Source of the DNA: Haladaptatus halobius
GTDB taxonomy: Archaea; Halobacteriota; Halobacteria; Halobacteriales; Haladaptataceae
Reading direction: 5' to 3'
Length of the DNA stretch: 64,000 bases
NCBI RefSeq assembly: GCF_020618475.1
Contig: NZ_CP085335.1
Coordinates: 2,170,001-2,234,000, forward strand
Of this stretch, positions 25,592 through 34,465 are shown one piece after another (position 1 is the first letter of the stretch; each line of letters starts with the position of its first letter). A model generated the notes under the pieces. The model was not told the origin of the DNA and ran no database searches. It was given only the letters and a program-made list of their open reading frames with translations. The translations under genes and the position numbers were made by a program.

Positions 25592-26326
25592 TTAGTCGTC
25601 GTCGCTCGGTTGCGGACTCGGCGTGCCTTGCTGGGCGCTCGTCATCCAGTTGTCGATGTGTTCGGCGACGTAGTCCCTGCCACCCCAGCCGAACGCGACG
25701 CCGACGCCGATGGCGATGGCCGCGGCGAATCCCCACGCGAGCGCTCGCGCGAAGACGTACAGGATGCCCACGTCGATGCCCATCGTGTCGAGACCGATGA
25801 CGATGGCGGTGAAGTACAGGAACATCCGGGTTCCCGTGGCGAACCACTGGGTGTACGCGGTGTGGGTCGCCGCGCGGGTTCGCATGATCGCGTCGCCGAT
25901 GAAGTCGGCAACGACGAACCCGAGGACGATAACCAGCAGTCCGGCAATCAGCGCCGGAAGGTACGAGACGGCGGTCGCAACCCACTGCGATAGCGTTGCG
26001 ATTGCGAGCACGTTCGCCGCCGCGAGAATCGCCAGCGCGTAGACGAACCACGCGGCGAGTTTTCCGAACGCGCCCGATACCGCGCCCTCCGTTCCGCCCA
26101 TCATCCGCCCGAGCGGGGTGTCGAGCACCATCCTGTCGAGTTGGATTCTATTCGCGATTCGGCGGACGACGGCCGCGACGGCGCGGCCGATGACCCAACC
26201 GATGAGCAGGATAATGATCGCACCCACCAGTCGCGGCAGGAGTGCGATGAACCCCGAGATTGGGTCTTGAACCCACTGCGGGAGGTTGCCTCCGATCTGT
26301 TGAAGTGGTACTTGCATGTGTGTCAT
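25592..26326 (-). CDS. Small mechanosensitive-channel-like membrane protein
   Basis: A 244-residue membrane protein with about five hydrophobic segments. LPRLVGAIIILLIGWVIGR and ALAILAAANVLAIATL resemble the conserved TM-helix repeats of small-conductance mechanosensitive channels, but the beta domain that normally follows the pore helix is missing. GIDVGILYVFARALAWGFA then AIAIGVGVAFGWGGRDYVAEH may form the pore-lining segment. Probably osmotic release or a channel-related role. Two near-adjacent ATGs (26326 and 26317) are possible starts. Confidence 0.75.
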   Translation of the reverse strand: MTHMQVPLQQIGGNLPQWVQDPISGFIALLPRLVGAIIILLIGWVIGRAVAAVVRRIANRIQLDRMVLDTPLGRMMGGTEGAVSGAFGKLAAWFVYALAILAAANVLAIATLSQWVATAVSYLPALIAGLLVIVLGFVVADFIGDAIMRTRAATHTAYTQWFATGTRMFLYFTAIVIGLDTMGIDVGILYVFARALAWGFAAAIAIGVGVAFGWGGRDYVAEHIDNWMTSAQQGTPSPQPSDDD

Positions 26327-26603
26327 TGTCTTATCTCCGTGTTTTCTCCGGGCCTGATCGAACTACCCGGGTCTTTCGAGGAATTGGACTACAGGTAGTT
26401 TGTTGTTGACCGCCTGAATCGAACCGCCACGGCGGTAACGAGAGATAAATACACACCAAAATAGTTCGGAGGTTTCTGGCCGCGTTCGGATTTAACGCTG
26501 CCGATGAACGGCGAAAAATTCGGTTTTCGCCGCCTACACTCCGCGTATTCCACGAACCGACACGAGTCGTTAAATCGAACGACCGAACTTAGGATGGCGG
26601 GTC

Positions 26604-27814
26604 TCAGGCCGCTTCGAGCGCGTATAACGTCGGCGATTCGGCGGTCGGTTCCGTGACCGCAAACAGCGTCCCGTTCGCGACGGCGAGCCCCCATCGAACG
26701 CGCGTCCCGAGGTCGTGTTTCCAGCGAACCGCGCCGAAGCGCCTGCCAGCGAAACCGGTTCCGCCGCCGGTTTCGCTGGCGTACACCACCCTGGCCACGT
26801 CACCGACGTAGAGCGTGTCTCCGGCGACGACTGGCGATTTGAGGCTGTTGTCCGCGATACCGAGCATCCACCGCGTCGTTCCCGAACCAGCGTCGATGGC
26901 GAACACGTCGGCGGTGTGGGTTCCGAAGACGCTGCCGTCCGCGACCGCGAGGTGGTGTTCGACCAAGCCCCCGCGTTCCGCTCGCCATCTAGTTCCGCCA
27001 GCCCCGACGTTCGTATCGAGGGAGAACACTTGACCCTTGAAACAGGGACGTAGAGGGATTCCTCGACGATGGTCGGCGCGGCACGGAGGATGCTCGGCAG
27101 TTTCCGTCGCCATTTCGGTCGTCCGGAGGACTTCAAGAGGGTGAACACCTCGCCCCAGTAGGTGACGACGTACATCGAGAAACTCTACGGGTCGATTGCC
27201 GGCGGAGCCGAGATTTCCCCTCGCACCGCGTCCGCCACCGCTCTTCGTTCCGGCGCAGGTCGAAACAGTGAATCCACCCCTCGTTCGTCCCCGCGAAAAG
27301 GTAATCGCCGTAATCGTCGAATCACGACGCGACGTGGGATTGACCTTTCGTCCGGAATCGTCGACGCTCCGTTCTCGTTTTCGCGGCGAGTTCGAGGACG
27401 GAGTCATCCGGGCCCACCGCGTAGATGTTTCCGTTTCTGACGGTCGGAGTCGCCCAGACGTTGCCGCTTTCTGGTGGCTCGTACTCCCACTGCTCTTTCC
27501 CGGTGTTCGCGTCCAAACAGACGAGGCGGTCGCTCGGTGAGAAAGATGCGGTTTCCGGCGACGACGGGCGTACCGAGCGTCATCCCGATTTCAGCATTCT
27601 ACTTCACCGTCGCGTCGGAGCGCGGACCGCGCGCCTCCGGGTTGTACCCCGTGTTCGCGCCGTCGTGACCGAGGGTCGGCCAGTCGATTCGGTCACCCGC
27701 CGCGTCTGCGGCTTCGTCGTCGGAGGCGGACGTGGAGTTACAGCCAGCAGTGGCGGCGATTGCTGCGGTGCCGAGGGCGGCGAGGAATCTCCGCCGCGGG
27801 GCGTGAGAGAGCAT
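26604..27814 (-). pseudogene. Decayed PQQ-like beta-propeller lipoprotein
   Basis: Starts at 27814 with a signal peptide and lipobox (RRRFLAALGTAAIAATAGC), then DRIDWPTLGHDGANTGYNPE. A TAG at 27599-27601 follows SDATVK, and the frame continues NAEIGMTLGTPVVAGNRIFL. A shift then gives MDANTGKEQWEYEPPESGN, another the stretch GTNEGWIHCFDLRRNEERW, another MYVVTYWGEVFTLLKSSGRP, and a last one QVFSLDTNVGAGGTRWRAER on to TLYALEAA at 26604. All pieces are propeller blades in order, with at least four shifts plus the stop, so this is a true pseudogene. It would have encoded an outer-surface lipoprotein. Confidence 0.9.
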
Positions 27815-27905
27815 CGTTCAGTGTTTCCTTGTTGGAAGGATATGTTTTCCGCACCGGCGGCGCAACCGTCGCCCTTTTTGCCGCGGAGCCGAAACTCTCG
27901 GCCGA

Positions 27906-29159
27906 ATGGCCCGGTACCACATCGAGACGTACGGGTGTACCTCGAACCGCGGCGAGAGCCGTCAGATCGAATCCGCGCTCCGCGACGCGGGCCACTACCG
28001 CGTCGAGGCACCAGGGCAGGCGGACGTCGCCATCATGAACTCCTGCACCGTCGTCGAGAAGACGGAGCGCAACATGGTTCGCCGGGCCAAAGAACTCGAA
28101 TCGGAGACGGCGGATCTCATCATCACGGGCTGCATGGCGCTCGCACAGGGCGAGGAGTTCCAGACGGAGGGCATCGACGCCCAGATTCTCCACTGGGACG
28201 ACGTGCCCACGGCGGTCACGAACGGCGAGTGTCCCACGCCGGGGCCGGGCGTCGAACCCGTCTTGGACGGCGTGGTCGGCATCCTCCCCATCGCTCGCGG
28301 CTGTATGTCCGACTGCTCGTACTGTATCACGAAGCACGCGACGGGCAAGATAGAGTCGCCGTCGGTCGAGGAGAACGTTGAGAAGGCTCGTGCGCTCGTC
28401 CACGCCGGCGCGAAGGAACTTCGGATCACCGGACAGGACACGGGTGTCTACGGCTGGGACACGGGCGAGCGAAAGTTACACGTCCTGCTCGACCGCATCT
28501 GCAATGAGATAGAGGGCGAGTTCCGGGTTCGCGTCGGGATGGCGAACCCGAAGGGCGTTCACGGCATCTGCGAGGAACTCGCGGGGGTGTTCGCCGAAAA
28601 CGACGAACTCTACAACTTCATCCACGCGCCGGTGCAGTCCGGGTCGAACGACGTGCTCGGCGACATGCGCAGACAGCATCAGGTGGCGGAGTTCGTGGAG
28701 GTCGTTGAGACGTTCGACGAACACCTCGACCACTGGACGCTCTCGACGGACTTCATCGTCGGCTTCCCGACCGAAACCGAGGACGACCACGAACAGAGCA
28801 TGGCGCTCCTGCGCGAGGTACGCCCCGAGAAGATCAACGTCACCCGGTTCTCGAAGCGCCCCAACACGGACGCCGCGAAGATGAAGGGACTGAACGGCGC
28901 AATAAAGAAGGAACGCTCGAAGGCGATGTCCGAGTTGAAGATGGATATCGTCGGCGAGGCCTACGAGGAGTTAGTCGGAACCCGAAAGCGGGTGATGGCG
29001 GTAGAAGAGGGAACCGGCGACTCCGTGAAGTGCCGGGACGGGGCGTACCGGCAGATCATCGTCCGGAACGCCTCCGACCACGACATCGAACCCGGCGACT
29101 TCCTCGACGTGGAGGTAACGAACCACCAGACTGTGTACGCCTTCGGCGAACCAGTGTAG
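27906..29159 (+). CDS. tRNA (N6-threonylcarbamoyladenosine37-C2) methylthiotransferase
   Basis: A 417-residue radical-SAM enzyme of the MtaB/CDKAL1 type that converts t6A37 to ms2t6A in tRNA. The N-terminal cluster-binding domain has cysteines in ETYGCTSNRGES, IMNSCTVVEKTE and IITGCMALAQG. The radical SAM CX3CX2C motif is ARGCMSDCSYCITKHATG. HAPVQSGSNDVLGDMRR, DFIVGFPTETEDDH and a C-terminal TRAM domain (GTRKRVMAVEEGTGDSV) complete it. Intact despite lying between three decayed genes. It diverges from the propeller pseudogene. Confidence 0.93.
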   Translation: MARYHIETYGCTSNRGESRQIESALRDAGHYRVEAPGQADVAIMNSCTVVEKTERNMVRRAKELESETADLIITGCMALAQGEEFQTEGIDAQILHWDDVPTAVTNGECPTPGPGVEPVLDGVVGILPIARGCMSDCSYCITKHATGKIESPSVEENVEKARALVHAGAKELRITGQDTGVYGWDTGERKLHVLLDRICNEIEGEFRVRVGMANPKGVHGICEELAGVFAENDELYNFIHAPVQSGSNDVLGDMRRQHQVAEFVEVVETFDEHLDHWTLSTDFIVGFPTETEDDHEQSMALLREVRPEKINVTRFSKRPNTDAAKMKGLNGAIKKERSKAMSELKMDIVGEAYEELVGTRKRVMAVEEGTGDSVKCRDGAYRQIIVRNASDHDIEPGDFLDVEVTNHQTVYAFGEPV

Positions 29160-29203
29160 CGTCAGCAGAAAGCATTTATCCTCTCGTAGACCAGTTCCGC
29201 GCG

Positions 29204-30141
29204 AAGCCCTCCAGCAACCGACGCGCGTTCCTCGGCACCGTCAGCGCCGCTCTCGTCGGCGTCGCGAGCTGTCTCGACGACGCCTCGACCGGAGCGACCG
29301 ACGAACCAACTTCTTCGACGCCCACCGAAACGACGTCGAAGACGACCGCGAGAACCACGGAGACCGCCTCGTTCACGCTTCCCAAGTCCTCCGTGAAGGA
29401 GGTGGGGTACCTACGCGTCGCCGTCGCTGACCCGACCGTCAGGAAAGCTGTCGCCTACCGGTCGGTTATGGGTTCGGGGGCGTACTCATGTCCGACGACC
29501 GCCAATTCGTCGTCGCAGCCGTCCAGAGTCGAACCGGGAAAGCCGCCGACGCGGAAGGCGAGCCGCGGTACGACGCCTTCGAACTCGTCGCCGACGGCGA
29601 GGTGTTCCCCGCCGTCGAAGTCGAAGACCGAACGGTGGGAGCCTACACCACGTCGCTCGCCGGGTGCGGTCAGATTCGGTACGACGCTCCCTCCGTGGGG
29701 GCTCACACGGTCGGCTGGATAACCTTCGAACCGACGTCGCCGCTCGCTGTGAGTGGAACCGCGATTCGGTGTCAGCACGACGCCGAAACCGCCGAGTGGT
29801 CGCTCTCCGACGAGCAAATCTCAAAGCTCGCTCGCCCGGCAGCCGAGTTCGAACTCCGGTCGTTCGAGGCGACGGTGGGAGAAGCGAGCGTCGATGTCTC
29901 CTTCGTCGCCGAAAACGTCTCCGAGGTGGAGGGTCGATTCCTCGCCGCAGTCTACTGGCCGACCGCGGGTATCGCGGACGACGACGAGTCGACCATCGTC
30001 GACCGCTCCGTCGCCGCGGGCGACCGTATCGAGTGGACGAAGACGTTCGATACGGAGTACGCCGCCGGAGCGGACGGCACGGTGACCGCCAGCGTCGAAG
30101 GCGTCATCTCCGGGGAGACGAAAGTCGACCTTGGCGCGTAG
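29204..30141 (+). pseudogene. Tat lipoprotein with lost start codon and a frameshift
   Basis: In one frame, SSNRRAFLGTVSAALVGVAS then CLDD is a twin-arginine lipoprotein signal, followed by a Thr/Ser-rich linker and VKEVGYLRVAVADPTVRKAV. The expected ATG position reads AAG (29204-29206) and no other start is in frame. Between about 29463 and 29485 the frame shifts; YGFGGVLMSDDRQFVVAAVQ continues to 30141 as a 217-residue domain with EFELRSFEATVGEASVDVSF, resembling the extracellular Ig-like modules of haloarchaeal lipoproteins. No function assigned. The 3' part could still be translated from ATG 29488, but without an export signal. Confidence 0.8.
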
Positions 30142-30246
30142 TCCGAGAGAGCTGCAGATCGAAAAAGCGAGTTACTTTGGAGGGCCGATTCGGGGCACCG
30201 ATTCAGCGCGCTGGTTCGAACGTCGTTTCGGAGAGTCTATCGGGGA

Positions 30247-31022
30247 TTATTCGACGATAATCGTTCCTTTCATTCCCATCGTCTCGTGGGGGACGCAGTA
30301 GTATTCGTACTCGCCGGGCACCTCGAAGGTGTACCTGTACTCGTAGCCCGCGTCGTAGGTTGCTCCGTCACCACCGGGCGAACTGGGACGGTTCGCCCTT
30401 TTCGGTTGACTTTCGACGGCGACGTTGTGGGTATTGGACATCCAGACGAACGTGACCTCGGTTCCTGCCGAAACTTCGAGCAGGTCGGGTGCGAACTCGA
30501 GACTGCCACCCGGCCCGACTTCTATCGGTAGGTCGTCCTTCGTCGCGGGTGGTGTTCCGTCGGTCGTCGTTTCGGTCGCCGTCCCGCTCGTCACCGCCGG
30601 CGAGACGGTCACCGTCCCGACCATCCCGGCGGCTTAGTGCGGTTGGCAGAAGTACTCGTACTCGCCGACTGTCTCGAAGGTGTGGGTATAGCGGTATCCC
30701 CTGTCGTAAACTTTGGACACGGGGGCCGGCGTCCCCTTCCAGTTCGCATCGTCGGGGTGGTCTTCGACCGCGACGTTGTGCGTGTCCGACTTCCACTCCC
30801 ACCCGACGGTCTGGTCGGGGTGAACCGTGACGTTCTCGGGAGCGAACGTCAGGTTGCCTCCGTGGCCGACTGCTATCGTCACGTCCGCTTTCATCTCGTC
30901 GGCCGCCGTCTGCTCGCCTTTCGAGCCGACTTGGCCGCCCGCGAGACAGCGGCGAGGGACGCACCTACGAGCGTCGCGCCGGTCGCTTTCAGCATCGTCC
31001 GCCTATCGTGTTCGGGAGTCAT
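30247..31022 (-). pseudogene. Halocyanin-like protein with two copper domains, disrupted
   Basis: Begins at 31022 with a Tat signal (HDRRTMLKATGATLVGASLA). A frameshift near 30940-30950 moves to AGGQVGSKGEQTAADEMKAD. Domain 1 then runs to GEYEYFCQPH and stops at TAA (30634-30636). The same frame continues AAGMVGTVTVSPAVTS; an intact halocyanin would read QPHEAAGM, so GAA to TAA is likely. Domain 2 is complete: HNVAVES, YEYYCVPHETMGMKGTI gives His, Cys, His and Met copper ligands. The protein would be an exported blue-copper electron carrier; domain 1 is cut between its second His and Met ligands. Confidence 0.88.
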
Positions 31023-31099
31023 GGGAACCCATATACGTGCCTACAACAGTCCGATGAAAAATACCGGTGCTCGATTCTCACCGCGTGAAAACGGCGCTC

Positions 31100-32035
31100 T
31101 CAGTTCTCGTCTCCGTCTCCGAGCGACGTATCGGCCAGTTTATCCGCCTCGTCGTCGGGCTTCCACTCCCCCAGTTCCTTCGGGTCGACGTGGACGAACA
31201 CCTCGTCCACCTCGGGGATGTCGCGGATGGAGTCCATGATTCGGGTTTCGATGCCGTGGGCCTCGATTAGCGTTCGGTCGCCTTCGACCTCGACGTGTAA
31301 GCTCACGTCGATCTCCGGGCCGACGTAGTGGGCGATGACGTCGTGGACGCCCTCCACGTCAGGGTGGTCGAGCGCCCGCCGGACGATGTCGGCCCGGAGG
31401 TCTTCCGGTGGCGCGCGTCCGACGAGGTAGTCCACGTTGTCCTCGACGATCTCCCAGCCAGTGTAGAGGATGCCGAGCGAGACGACGCCCGCCGCGATGG
31501 GGTCGAGCGCCGGAAGGCCGAACCGAGCGCCGAGCACGCCGATCAGCGCCGCCCCCGCGGTGAGGATGTCGTTGCGGTTGTCCAGCGCCGTCGCCACCAC
31601 CGCGGGCGAGCGAGCCTCCTCGCCGACCCGAAGGCAGTATCGGTAGAGCGCGTACTTGGCAACCCCCGTGCCGACGAGCACGGCGGCGGCGAGCCAGCCC
31701 GTCGTCACCGAGATATCGCCGGAGAGGAGGGAGGTCGTCGCGCGCCAGAGCACTAGCACACCCGCCGCGAATACGCCGAGCGCGACGAACAGCGACACGA
31801 ACGGCTCAATGCGCTCGTGCCCGTGCGGGTGTTCGAAGTCCGGCGGTTGTGTCGTCAGGTAGAGACCGCCGAGGACGACGATGCTGTACACCGAGTCCGC
31901 GAGGCTGTTGACGGCCTCGGAGCCGACCGCGAGGCTACCGGTCTGGAGCCAGACGGCACCCTTGGCGAACGCCAGCAGGACGTTCGCCGCGAGGACGACG
32001 ATGCCCGCGGAGCGGACGGCGCGAGACCGGTTCAT
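31100..32035 (-). CDS. Cation diffusion facilitator (divalent metal exporter)
   Basis: A 311-residue CDF-family transporter that exports Zn, Co, Cd, Fe or Mn in exchange for protons. Six transmembrane helices; GSEAVNSLADSVYS in helix 2 and TALDNRNDILTAG in helix 5 contain the metal-site acids, and PDFEHPHGHERIEP is the cytosolic His loop. The C-terminal cytosolic domain (ADIVRRALDHPDVEGVHDV onward) is the dimerisation and metal-sensing part. It lies 52 bp downstream of the Cys-rich gene, same strand, and diverges from the HxlR regulator, which suggests a metal-responsive unit. Confidence 0.92.
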   Translation of the reverse strand: MNRSRAVRSAGIVVLAANVLLAFAKGAVWLQTGSLAVGSEAVNSLADSVYSIVVLGGLYLTTQPPDFEHPHGHERIEPFVSLFVALGVFAAGVLVLWRATTSLLSGDISVTTGWLAAAVLVGTGVAKYALYRYCLRVGEEARSPAVVATALDNRNDILTAGAALIGVLGARFGLPALDPIAAGVVSLGILYTGWEIVEDNVDYLVGRAPPEDLRADIVRRALDHPDVEGVHDVIAHYVGPEIDVSLHVEVEGDRTLIEAHGIETRIMDSIRDIPEVDEVFVHVDPKELGEWKPDDEADKLADTSLGDGDEN

Positions 32036-32087
32036 CGACGAGAACGTTCGCACTCCAAAGAAAAGGGCGTATCGCTCCGGTCTCGGC

Positions 32088-32261
32088 TCAGCAACACTCA
32101 GGGTAGCAAGCGCCGCCCGCGCAGCAGGTGCTCGTACAGCAGCGAACGACGGGGACGGTGTCGGCGTCGGTAAAGTGGTCGGTTGGTCGGTCGACGTCGG
32201 TCGGTCGGTCGGCAGTACAAGGGTCGGACGTGCGTTCGAGCGCACAGCAGTCGTCGGACAT
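32088..32261 (-). CDS. 57-residue cysteine-rich, metallothionein-like protein
   Basis: Ten cysteines in 57 residues: C5, C6, C15, C41, C42, C46, C47, C52, C56, C57. The C-terminal 18 residues RCCTSTCCAGGACYPECC hold seven of them in CC and CxxxCC patterns typical of thiolate metal clusters, while the middle is an Asp/Pro/Thr-rich linker with DRPTDVDRPTD repeats. No known family recognised. It precedes the CDF exporter by 52 bp and starts about 30 bases after a TATA box. Likely a metal-binding or metal-sensing peptide working with the exporter; which metal cannot be told. Confidence 0.75.
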   Translation of the reverse strand: MSDDCCALERTSDPCTADRPTDVDRPTDHFTDADTVPVVRCCTSTCCAGGACYPECC

Positions 32262-32288
32262 CACACTCAGTCGTAGGCTCTCGCCGTG

Positions 32289-32294
32289 GATAAA
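32289..32294 (-). promoter_or_regulatory. TATA box of the Cys-rich/CDF unit
   Basis: Minus strand TTTATC within CGTTTATCC, about 30 bases upstream of the ATG at 32261. The 118-bp gap to the divergent regulator gene also contains GTTTACC (32348-32354), 26-30 bases before the regulator's ATG, so the two promoters face away from each other. Confidence 0.5.
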
Positions 32295-32379
32295 CGAGTC
32301 AGTTTCTCGACCCGAAGGTGGTGTCGACGCGGAAACTACCCGGGTACGTTTACCACCGTGGGACGCCAACCGGACGACG

Positions 32380-32781
32380 ATGAGCGACGACTGGCAACGG
32401 ACGTGGCACGCCGTCCGGAGCGCCTTCGGGTCGAAGTGGGCGTTCCACGTCGTGCGGGCGCTCTCGGAGCGGGAGCAGGGGTTCAACGACCTCCGGCGGT
32501 CGCTCGGCGGCGTCAGCGCGAAGACGCTCTCCGAACGACTTCGGGAGCTTCGGTGTCTGGGCTTCGTGGAGAAGGAGGTTCGCGCCACGTCGCCGCCGAC
32601 GACGATGTATCGGCTCACCGACCACGGGGAGTCGCTGGCGACCGTTATGTACGACGTGGAGTCGCTGGTCGAAGTGGTCGAGTGCCCCGACGGGGACTGC
32701 CCCGTTCCCGCGGACACTGCGCCGGATTGCGCCCGCCCGCCCTCGGCTGAAACCGTGTCGGAATCGACCTGCGACTGTTAG
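32380..32781 (+). CDS. HxlR-family transcriptional regulator with Cys-rich tail
   Basis: A 133-residue winged-helix regulator. The HxlR core is FGSKWAFHVVRALSEREQGF, NDLRRSLGGVSAKTLSERLR, ELRCLGFVEKEVRATSPPTT and YRLTDHGESL. Beyond the normal domain end there is a 33-residue tail with C102, C107, C117, C131 and C133; C59 lies in the core. Thiol-based sensing of metal or oxidant is therefore likely. It diverges from the Cys-rich/CDF pair and probably controls it. The ATG at 32380 is preferred; upstream codons are a shadow. Its stop overlaps the convergent HIT gene stop. Confidence 0.88.
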   Translation: MSDDWQRTWHAVRSAFGSKWAFHVVRALSEREQGFNDLRRSLGGVSAKTLSERLRELRCLGFVEKEVRATSPPTTMYRLTDHGESLATVMYDVESLVEVVECPDGDCPVPADTAPDCARPPSAETVSESTCDC

Positions 32782-33305
32782 TAGCGCACCGCGCCGTCGT
32801 CGGGGACGGTCGCGCCGTCCTGCTCGGCGAACGCTACGTACAGTCGCTCGTAGGTGTCGTCCAGCCCTTCGACGATGACCTTCGTGTCGGCTATGACGGG
32901 CATGAAGTTCGTGTCCCCCTCCCAGCGCGGGACGACGTGCGTGTGGAGGTGGGCGATGGAGCCGCCGCTTCCCTCGCCGATGTTCAGCCCGGCGTTGAAC
33001 CCGTCCGGCGAGAGGGCGCTTTCGAGCGCGTCAAAGGTTCGTTGTTTGAGCCGGGCGTGGCCCAACAGCATCTTGTCGTTCAACTCGCGGAAATCGTCCG
33101 TGTGTTGGTCGGGGATGACCATGACGTGGCCGGGGTTGTAGGGGTAGTTGTTCAGCATGACGACGCTGTGGTCGTTGCGGGCGACGACGAGGTGTTCGCG
33201 GTCAGCACCGCGATGGGGGAGTTCGCAGAAGACGCACTCCACGTCGCCGTCCTTCTCCTCGCGTTCGACCCACTCGATGCGCCACGGCGCGAAGACCTGT
33301 TGCAT
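32778..33305 (-). CDS. HIT-family hydrolase
   Basis: A 175-residue HIT-domain protein that probably hydrolyses nucleotide phosphoramidates or diadenosine polyphosphates. The catalytic HIT motif is IAHLHTHVVPRW (H119, H121, H123). DVECVFCELPHRG has C24 and C27, which in related proteins bind zinc with a histidine. YPYNPGHVMVIPDQHT is the other family signature. Convergent with the HxlR gene, sharing the bases TTAG. Confidence 0.9.
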   Translation of the reverse strand: MQQVFAPWRIEWVEREEKDGDVECVFCELPHRGADREHLVVARNDHSVVMLNNYPYNPGHVMVIPDQHTDDFRELNDKMLLGHARLKQRTFDALESALSPDGFNAGLNIGEGSGGSIAHLHTHVVPRWEGDTNFMPVIADTKVIVEGLDDTYERLYVAFAEQDGATVPDDGAVRY

Positions 33306-33786
33306 GGGACAGTGTGAGTCGGGGGGACGCTTTACGTTTTCAGTCTTCGACGGGGTGAGATTCGCCCCGGTTCGATTCGTCCTCGTTTCGTCGACGCGGT
33401 GAGATGCGATGGAATCTCTCGAAAGGGCCGGGTTCGAACGAGCTTCGACACTGCGGAGTGATGTCTCAGAAAGCCCTCGGGCGCTACACTCGCGCCCTAC
33501 GCTGCGCGCGAGGCGAGCGGTCGGGGGTTTTCGAGGATACCGTCACTGTGTCAGAACGTCCGGTGTCAGAATTTTAACGTCGAGAACGACTGAGGTTTCC
33601 GAAAAGACAACCGACCCGATTGGAAAACAGTCTCGAACTCGGCAGCGGCGGTTACAGCGATTTTAACGACTTCATAATCGTGATCAATCCGAACCTCAAC
33701 GACGATAGCGACCGACACCGCCGCCCCGTTCCGACAGTCGCACAACAGTATCTTTTCAAACGCTGGCTTCGGACTGGGGGTAACGA
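33306..33786. other. Intergenic region before trkA
   Basis: About 480 bp with no convincing gene. Two open frames (33409-33666, 33620-34099) are low-quality translations. A GGCCGGGTTCGAAC stretch at 33427-33440 looks like a tRNA T-arm but has no cloverleaf around it. The last 60 bp include GTATCTTTT (33749-33757) and a G-rich run before the trkA ATG, the probable promoter and ribosome-binding region. Confidence 0.5.
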
Positions 33787-34464
33787 ATGTACATCATCAT
33801 CGTCGGTGCGGGCGATATCGGCTCGCAACTCATCGGCATTGCGACGCAGAACAACAACGACGTGGTGGTCATCGAGAAGGACGCGGAGCGCGCCGAACGC
33901 GCCTCGATGGAGTTCGACTGTCTCGTCTTACACGACGATGCGACGATCATCGATACGCTGGAGGAGGCGGGCGCGAACCGGGCCGACGCGCTCATCAGCA
34001 CGACCGACCAGGACGCGACGAACATCATGGTCTGTCTCCTCGGGCAAGAACTCGAAGTCCCGTCGCTGGTGTCGGTCGTCCACAACCCCGAGCACATGAA
34101 CGTCTTCCGGCAGATCGGCGTGAACGTCATCGAGAATCCCCAGCGACTCATCGCAGAGTACCTCTACCGCGCCGTCAAGCGACCCTCCATCAAGGATTAC
34201 ATGAAGGTCGGCGACCAAGCGGAGGTGTTCGAAATCACGGTCGATTCCTACGCCCCGGTCGCCGGACTCACGCTGGCCGAGGCGGCGGACGAAGGGCTGT
34301 TCGACGACGGCATACTCGTGGTCGCGCTCGAACGCGACCACGAGGTCATCACCCCGCGCGGGAACACGAAGATAGCGGGCGGCGACCTCGTCACCGTCTT
34401 CTCCGAGACGGGCGCGACGCCGGAGGTGACGGATATCTTCGGTCACTACGAGGATCACGACTGA
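33787..34464 (+). CDS. trkA: Potassium uptake regulatory protein TrkA
   Basis: A 225-residue NAD-binding RCK protein: the Rossmann motif VGAGDIGSQL is at the N-terminus, the acidic end of strand 2 is VVIEKDAERA, and a TrkA-C domain starts at about residue 143 (EVFEITVDSYAPVAGLTLAE). It forms a ring on the cytoplasmic side of TrkH and gates potassium entry according to bound nucleotide. Haloarchaea need several molar internal potassium. It is separated from trkH by a single base, so the two are translationally linked. Confidence 0.93.
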   Translation: MYIIIVGAGDIGSQLIGIATQNNNDVVVIEKDAERAERASMEFDCLVLHDDATIIDTLEEAGANRADALISTTDQDATNIMVCLLGQELEVPSLVSVVHNPEHMNVFRQIGVNVIENPQRLIAEYLYRAVKRPSIKDYMKVGDQAEVFEITVDSYAPVAGLTLAEAADEGLFDDGILVVALERDHEVITPRGNTKIAGGDLVTVFSETGATPEVTDIFGHYEDHD

Positions 34465-34465
34465 T

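Noticed and set aside
32088..32717. 209-codon frame opposite HxlR
   Set aside because: The coding part is only the final 57 codons (Cys-rich protein); the upstream portion mirrors the regulator gene.
33421..33470. tRNA-like GGGTTCGAAC stretch
   Set aside because: No acceptor or anticodon stem can be formed on either strand; only the T-loop-like core is present.
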